Source: an uncultured Bacteroidia bacterium (lineage in GTDB: Bacteria; Bacteroidota; Bacteroidia; Bacteroidales; UBA932). From it: 64,000 nucleotides of DNA. Each line of letters begins with the position of its first letter. The first letter of the stretch is position 1. Shown in pieces: positions 59,853-64,000 of the stretch. The notes under the pieces were generated by a model. The model saw nothing but the letters and a program-made list of their open reading frames with translations, was not told the DNA's origin and searched no databases. Location: assembly GCA_902788095.1 (NCBI GenBank), contig CADAIT010000008.1:1-64000 (forward strand), given 5' to 3'. Made by a program: the position numbers and the translations under genes.

Positions 59853-62819
59853 TTAACCAGCTACAAAGATAGTGAAATTATCGTCTAAATACCAAAGGTA
59901 TCCGGCAACTTTTTCATATCCCATTTTTTTGTACAGATGCATGTAGCGCCGTACCTGGCGGACATAGCTGTCTTTTTGCACGCCGAACTTGTAGTCGATG
60001 ACCTCCACGGACCCGTCCTCCCTCCGCACGACGCGGTCCGGGCGGTACTCGTTACCGTCGGGGCCAATGACAGCCGCCTCCTTCCACACGCAGTTGCCCG
60101 GAGCGAACCAGCCCTTGTCCGCTACGCTTTGCAGCCGTTCCTGCAGGAAGGCCAGGGTGGACTCCTGCTCCCGTGCCGGCAATCCGCCGTCCTGCACCGC
60201 CGCCGCGACGGCCGCCGGAAGGTCTTCCGCCGTGTCGATTCGGGACAGGATGCCATGCAGCACATTGCCCCGGATACGGCGGCTGGCTTCCATGCCCGTG
60301 CTGCCGTCGGCACCAAAATAGTCGGCCGCTTCCGGACTCACTTTCAGGCGTTTGCCGCTGTTCGCCGGATACGATTCGTAGTCCATGCTGAGCTGGTTGG
60401 CGCCTTTTTTCCCGCGCTTGAGCGACCCCAGCGGATAAGGCTCGCCGGCGGTGAACTCACTGCTGCCCACAAAGCTGTACAGCAGCTGCGACATGTTCTT
60501 CCAGCTTTCCAGTTTTTGGGGCGGCGGCGACGCAATGATTTTGAGTCCGTATTTGGCACGGGTGAGCGCGACATAAAAGACATTGATGTTGTCAATGGCC
60601 TCCAGCCTCCGCTCCCGCTCGTAATCCGCCCCGAAAAGGGAATCGGCCGCATTCTCGTCCAGCTGCACCCGGTACATGCCGTCCGCATCCTGCGAGAGCG
60701 GCGTTCCTTCCACAGCGGGTTTGCACCAATGGACCGATGCCTTGTACAGCGTCACTTTTTCCGCAAAAGGCACCAGGACAAAGGGAAATTCCAGGCCCTT
60801 GGACTTGTGGATGGTCATTACGCGCACGGAATGGCCGCTTTGGGGCGAGGCGATTTTGGGCTTGGCGTCTTCCCAGGCGCGAAGGAACGCATTCAAATTG
60901 TTGCCGCCGGTGACGGTCCAGTCCTGCAGATAATCCATAAACGACTGTATGTAAGGGATCTCCGCCGCGAATGTTTCCGGGGCCGACGCCTTCAAATCCC
61001 GCAGCAGGCCCTCTGCCAAATCCGGCAGCGAGTGGTAATGCTCAGGGATTTGCACAGCCATGGAACGGGCCAGATAGCCGGCCACGGTGGGGCGCTCCGT
61101 ATCCACCGGGACGTCCAGCAGCGACAGCTGGGACACCAGACGCCGCACGGTGACGGAAGACTTCACGTAGAGGGAGTCGTCCGACACCACGGGGATACCG
61201 TTTTCCACCAGCAGGGCGGCCACGTCGGCGCCTTCCGCCCTGTCGCGGACCAGGATTGCGATGTCCTCCCACTCCCCTCCCCGTTCCTTCACATCGCGGA
61301 GCGTCTGCAGGACTTCCTGCATCTGGTCCTCTGTAAAACGTACCTCGACGGAACCGGGAGCCGGGTCGCGGAAACAGGGCTGCTGTTCCACATCGGCATA
61401 TAAGTCCTGCAGACCCAGCTGCTCCGCTGCATAAGTGAAAAAGGCGTTGTTGAACGTGACGATGGCCTTGCAAGTGCGGAAGTTCCTGTCCAGCCTGGCC
61501 GTTTGCACCTGTTCGAATTCCTGTTCCAGGCGGCTGCCCAGGAGGGTCCAGTCGCCGCCACGCCAACGGTAGATGCTCTGTTTCACATCACCCACCACCA
61601 GGGAGTCGAAGCCGCTGCTGTCGCTGTTGTGAAGCAGCGGACGGAAGTTCTCCCACTGGATGTCCGCCGTATCCTGGAATTCGTCCAGGAGGAAGTCTTC
61701 GAAGCGCACGCCCAACTTCTCATAGATGAAAGGCGTATCCGTACCGTCGATGATATTGCGCAGGATGGTGTTGCTGTCGTCGATGGACAGCATGTTCTTC
61801 TCTTTCTGGATGTCGGTCCAGGCTTCACGAAGTTCGTTGATGACGCCGAGGCCGTATAGCTGGGCCAGGAGCGTCTGTGCGGTGACATACACCCTGTAGG
61901 CTTGTCCGAAACAAGCCGTGAAAGCCTGCAGGGGGCCGTCCAGCACGCCTTCCACGCGCTGAAACAGGTCCCTCTTGCTTTTGGCGAACCACAGTTCCGG
62001 GTTTGCTGCGTTGGTCAGGAAACTGTCCTTGGGCTTCTTTATCGGCGCTTTTTCATCCAGATAGTCGTACAGGTGTTTCAGAAACCCCCGGTTGCTTTCT
62101 TTCGCCGGCACGCCTGCCTCGTCCAGCACTTTCAGACAGGCCCGGGCCGCTTCCGCCAGTTGTTTCCGGAAGGTCGATATCAGCTCCCGGCAAGTGGTGC
62201 GAAGCGCCTCCAGTTTCTCCCGCGGGAAGTTTCCCTCCCCTTCCGGCAGGCTCTGGAGGCTGCCTGCGACATCCTTCAGCCGGTCTTCCAGCGAGAAGCG
62301 GCCGCGCTGCTCCAAATCCTCCTGGACGCTGCGGGTAAGCCACTCCAACAAGGTGCGGTCCTGCTCCGAGAGGTTGTCCAGCACGCGGTCCACGCTCTCC
62401 TGTACCAGCGCTTCCCGGTCCAGCTGCACCTGATAGGTGGAAAACTGGCCGATTTCCCTTGAAAAAGCACGCAAGGTTTGCTGGAAAAAGCGGTCGATGG
62501 TGGAGACGGCGAAGGCGGAATAGTCGTGCAGGATGGCCGTGAGCTGCTGCCGCGCCCGCTTTTGCAGGGTGGATGTATCCGGCAGCACCGCCGGCACCAG
62601 ATCCCGCACATACGGAGAATCGTCCGGATTGCGCGACAGGACGTACAGTTCCTGCAGGATACGGCGTTTCATCTCGTCCGTGGCCTTGTTGGTGAACGTA
62701 ACCGCCAGCACATGGCGATACGCATCCGTTTTATCGCTCTGAAGAATGAGCCGGATGTATTCCTTTGCCAGATTGTATGTTTTGCCGGATCCCGCCGACG
62801 CTTTCAGAATCTTTATCAT
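59853..62819 (-). CDS. AddA-like UvrD/Rep helicase-nuclease
   Basis: The 988-residue protein is the helicase subunit of an AddAB-type double-strand-break repair complex. Walker A is ASAGSGKT (residues 7-14), Walker B is LLDEFQDTADIQW, and superfamily-1 motifs continue with GDVKQSIYRWRGGD and MTIHKSKGLEFPFVL. A C-terminal PD-(D/E)XK nuclease has RPDRVV and VEVIDYKFG. The start at 62819 is fixed by the Walker A position and by the -7 box TATCTTTG (62825-62832) just 5 nt upstream. Its AddB-like partner is at 38835-41663. Confidence 0.92.
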   Translation of the reverse strand: MIKILKASAGSGKTYNLAKEYIRLILQSDKTDAYRHVLAVTFTNKATDEMKRRILQELYVLSRNPDDSPYVRDLVPAVLPDTSTLQKRARQQLTAILHDYSAFAVSTIDRFFQQTLRAFSREIGQFSTYQVQLDREALVQESVDRVLDNLSEQDRTLLEWLTRSVQEDLEQRGRFSLEDRLKDVAGSLQSLPEGEGNFPREKLEALRTTCRELISTFRKQLAEAARACLKVLDEAGVPAKESNRGFLKHLYDYLDEKAPIKKPKDSFLTNAANPELWFAKSKRDLFQRVEGVLDGPLQAFTACFGQAYRVYVTAQTLLAQLYGLGVINELREAWTDIQKEKNMLSIDDSNTILRNIIDGTDTPFIYEKLGVRFEDFLLDEFQDTADIQWENFRPLLHNSDSSGFDSLVVGDVKQSIYRWRGGDWTLLGSRLEQEFEQVQTARLDRNFRTCKAIVTFNNAFFTYAAEQLGLQDLYADVEQQPCFRDPAPGSVEVRFTEDQMQEVLQTLRDVKERGGEWEDIAILVRDRAEGADVAALLVENGIPVVSDDSLYVKSSVTVRRLVSQLSLLDVPVDTERPTVAGYLARSMAVQIPEHYHSLPDLAEGLLRDLKASAPETFAAEIPYIQSFMDYLQDWTVTGGNNLNAFLRAWEDAKPKIASPQSGHSVRVMTIHKSKGLEFPFVLVPFAEKVTLYKASVHWCKPAVEGTPLSQDADGMYRVQLDENAADSLFGADYERERRLEAIDNINVFYVALTRAKYGLKIIASPPPQKLESWKNMSQLLYSFVGSSEFTAGEPYPLGSLKRGKKGANQLSMDYESYPANSGKRLKVSPEAADYFGADGSTGMEASRRIRGNVLHGILSRIDTAEDLPAAVAAAVQDGGLPAREQESTLAFLQERLQSVADKGWFAPGNCVWKEAAVIGPDGNEYRPDRVVRREDGSVEVIDYKFGVQKDSYVRQVRRYMHLYKKMGYEKVAGYLWYLDDNFTIFVAG
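59864..59871 (-). promoter_or_regulatory. -7 box of the DUF4290-ftsK-lolA operon
   Basis: TATCTTTG on the minus strand, 28 nt before the DUF4290 ATG. It lies within the last codons of the AddA-like gene, so the ftsK operon can be transcribed independently. Confidence 0.65.
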
Positions 62820-62824
62820 CTTTA

Positions 62825-62861
62825 CAAAGATACGCTTTTTTCCGGAAGTTTCGTATCTTTG
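62825..62861. promoter_or_regulatory. Divergent -7 boxes, AddA-like gene and rightward transcript
   Basis: TATCTTTG reads on the minus strand at 62825-62832 (5 nt from the AddA ATG) and on the plus strand at 62854-62861. The plus-strand box is followed 6 nt later by palindrome copy B. Confidence 0.72.
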
Positions 62862-63025
62862 TAATCCAACTTTCGCACTTGCGAAAGTTACCTCATATGG
62901 AGCACCGAAGGGGCGATAGCAAGCCTCCTTCCCCGAGGGGAGGTAAAAGGCTGTCGGCCCGAGGCCTCCGAAACAAGGTATTTCGCACATGCGAAACTTA
63001 AGTTTGTAATTCAACTTTCGCACAT
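62858..63025 (+). repeat. Direct repeat flanking a 122-bp palindrome-bearing segment
   Basis: A 23-bp sequence beginning TTTGTAAT occurs at 62858-62880 and again at 63003-63025 with two mismatches; each copy contains AACTTTCGCA. The intervening segment contains a second palindrome TTTCGCA-CA-TGCGAAA (62981-62996) and no gene beyond a 34-codon reading frame. A plus-strand -7 box TAAGTTTG (62999-63006) serves the next gene, with a half-site at 63013-63022. This looks like a duplication or the scar of a lost insertion. Confidence 0.7.
62868..62889. promoter_or_regulatory. 22-bp palindrome downstream of a promoter (copy B)
   Basis: Identical over 22 bp to copy A at 38134-38155: arms AACTTTCGCA and TGCGAAAGTT with a CT spacer. 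It overlaps the predicted start of the rightward transcript from the box at 62854-62861. Confidence 0.72.
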
Positions 63026-63038
63026 TAACACTGAGACG

Positions 63039-64000
63039 ATGAATACACACGTAGTTATTATGGCCGGCGGTATCGGCAGCAGGTTGTGGCCGCTCTCCAC
63101 CCCGGATATTCCCAAACAGTTTATCGACGTGCTGGGCGTGGGCCGCAGCCTGATTCAACTCACCGTTGACCGCTTTGCGGGCGTATGCCTGCCGCAGAAT
63201 TTCTGGGTAGTCACCGGCGAAAAATACCTCCCGCTGGTGAAGCAGCAGCTGCCCGCCATACCGGAAAGCCAGATATTGGCGGAACCGGAAGGCCGCAACA
63301 CCGCTCCCTGCATCGCCTATGCTTCCTGGAAAATCCAGCAGAAGGACCCGGAGGCCAACATTGTGGTAACGCCCGCCGACGCCCTCGTGCTCAAGACAGA
63401 CGCATTCAAGGAAACCATTTCCAAAGCGCTGGAATTCACGGCGGAACGGGATGCGGTCGTCACCGTGGGCATTGCACCCACCCGCCCGGAAACCGGTTAT
63501 GGCTATATCCACGCCACGGAGGCCCTGCACGGCCAGCTGGTCAAGGTGAGCGAATTCAAGGAAAAACCAGACCTGGACACCGCCCTCCGCTACCTGGAAG
63601 ACGGGCATTACTTCTGGAACGCAGGCATTTTCGTGTGGAATGTAAAAACCATCGTATCGGAACTGCGCGCCTATGCCCCGCAAATTGCGGGAGTGATGGA
63701 TGAACTGGCACCCGCTTTCTACACTCCCCGGGAGCAGGAGGAGCTTCGCCGCCTGTTCCCCACCTGCGAAAAGATTTCCATCGACTACGCCGTGATGGAA
63801 AAGAGTCCCCGTATTTACGTGATTGCGGAAGACCTCGCCTGGAGCGATTTGGGCAGCTGGGGCAGCGTCATGACGCAGCTGAAAGCGGACGAAGACGGCA
63901 ATACGGCCATTGGCCCGGATGTGCGCCTCTATGGCTGCCGCAACTGCTTCGTGCACACGGCCGAAGAAAAGACGGTGGTGGTAGAAGGTCTTGACGGATA
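63039..64000 (+). CDS. Mannose-1-phosphate guanylyltransferase (partial, runs off window)
   Basis: The first 320 residues are in the window. The nucleotidyltransferase signature VVIMAGGIGSRLWPLSTPD with PKQFI, the EGRNTAPCIAYA motif and the GYGYIHA, FKEKPD and FWNAGIFVWN motifs identify a GDP-mannose pyrophosphorylase. It makes GDP-mannose from GTP and mannose 1-phosphate for glycan or capsule synthesis. The 3' end is missing, so I cannot say whether an isomerase domain is fused. A -7 box is at 62999-63006. Confidence 0.92.
   Translation, partial: MNTHVVIMAGGIGSRLWPLSTPDIPKQFIDVLGVGRSLIQLTVDRFAGVCLPQNFWVVTGEKYLPLVKQQLPAIPESQILAEPEGRNTAPCIAYASWKIQQKDPEANIVVTPADALVLKTDAFKETISKALEFTAERDAVVTVGIAPTRPETGYGYIHATEALHGQLVKVSEFKEKPDLDTALRYLEDGHYFWNAGIFVWNVKTIVSELRAYAPQIAGVMDELAPAFYTPREQEELRRLFPTCEKISIDYAVMEKSPRIYVIAEDLAWSDLGSWGSVMTQLKADEDGNTAIGPDVRLYGCRNCFVHTAEEKTVVVEGLDG

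Noticed and set aside
62896..63001. 34-codon reading frame inside the direct-repeat segment
   Set aside because: Arg/Gly-rich, no homology recognised, and it reads through a palindrome; probably not a gene.
62820..63956. Upstream extension of the AddA-like helicase
   Set aside because: It would run antisense through the mannose guanylyltransferase gene and across both promoters; Walker A starts 7 residues after the ATG at 62819.
1..64000. tRNA, rRNA, tmRNA or riboswitch genes
   Set aside because: No T-loop-like GGTTCGAATCC patterns with matching acceptor stems and no riboswitch consensus were seen by reading; a covariance-model scan was not possible here.

Overview
The window reads as a chromosomal segment of a fairly GC-rich member of the Bacteroidota, most likely an uncultured gut Bacteroidales. 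Four kinds of evidence point this way: near-perfect TAnnTTTG -7 boxes instead of an Escherichia-type -10; almost no Shine-Dalgarno sequences; many lipoproteins with a lipobox Cys near residue 16-20; and Bacteroidota-restricted families (DUF5606, DUF4290, DUF3276/PUR-alpha, PCMD, DUF4493/DUF6359, FISUMP, long NusB). The content is almost entirely housekeeping. I see no prophage, transposase, CRISPR array, rRNA or tRNA, and no gene-free stretch longer than 300 bases; the longest holds a probable 6S RNA.

Layout. 1-163: an array of short repeats with 22-bp spacing. 168-3279: WYL regulator and S9 peptidase lipoprotein. 3381-5959: FAD-dependent oxidoreductase convergent with tsaD. 6019-14334: operon of tamB, an RsmI-like methyltransferase, mtaB, a PhnP-like hydrolase and a PCMD protein, broken by a 20-bp tandem repeat and with an in-frame palindromic insert in mtaB. 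14426-18759: pckA, lipoprotein, rimO, DUF5606. 18794-21600: nusB-yajC-ybbR-coaE. 21688-24995: DUF3276, then a purine-salvage operon (deaminase and two tandem nucleoside phosphorylases). 25082-29694: coiled-coil gene, zapA, 6S RNA, rny and a cation/proton antiporter. 29750-32832: ffh and a 5'-nucleotidase lipoprotein. 33043-38834: surface lipoprotein, cardiolipin synthase, acyl-CoA synthetase, Tyr phosphatase, cytidylate-kinase-like protein. 38835-41663 and 59853-62819: the two subunits of an AddAB-type helicase-nuclease at separate loci. 41766-48340: rubrerythrin, SppA, C11 peptidase, DPP III, XerD. 48493-53010: histone H1-like protein, pth, L25, tpiA, phosphotransacylase and acetate kinase. 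53085-59835: short ComEC, ApbE, FISUMP lipoprotein, LolA-like protein, FtsK, DUF4290. The window ends inside a mannose-1-phosphate guanylyltransferase gene.

Functional themes. tRNA position 37 is served twice: TsaD makes t6A and MtaB methylthiolates it. Envelope biogenesis is represented by TamB, LolA-like, YajC, YbbR, Ffh, SppA, Cls and mannose activation. Fermentative carbon flow is represented by PEP carboxykinase, triose-phosphate isomerase, and phosphotransacylase plus acetate kinase. Purine and methylthioadenosine salvage sits in one operon.

The least ordinary observations concern organisation rather than new enzyme systems. (i) Eight genes have the -7 box only 5-7 nt from the ATG, predicting leaderless mRNAs. 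(ii) Seven of ten convergent gene pairs have 3' ends that touch or overlap within 11 nt. (iii) A 22-bp palindrome is repeated downstream of two distant promoters, with variants at a third. (iv) An inverted-repeat element is read through in frame in mtaB. (v) A 20-bp unit at the methyltransferase/mtaB junction has probably expanded, undoing an ATGA overlap. (vi) Tandem phosphorylases differ by Asn/Asp at a known specificity residue.
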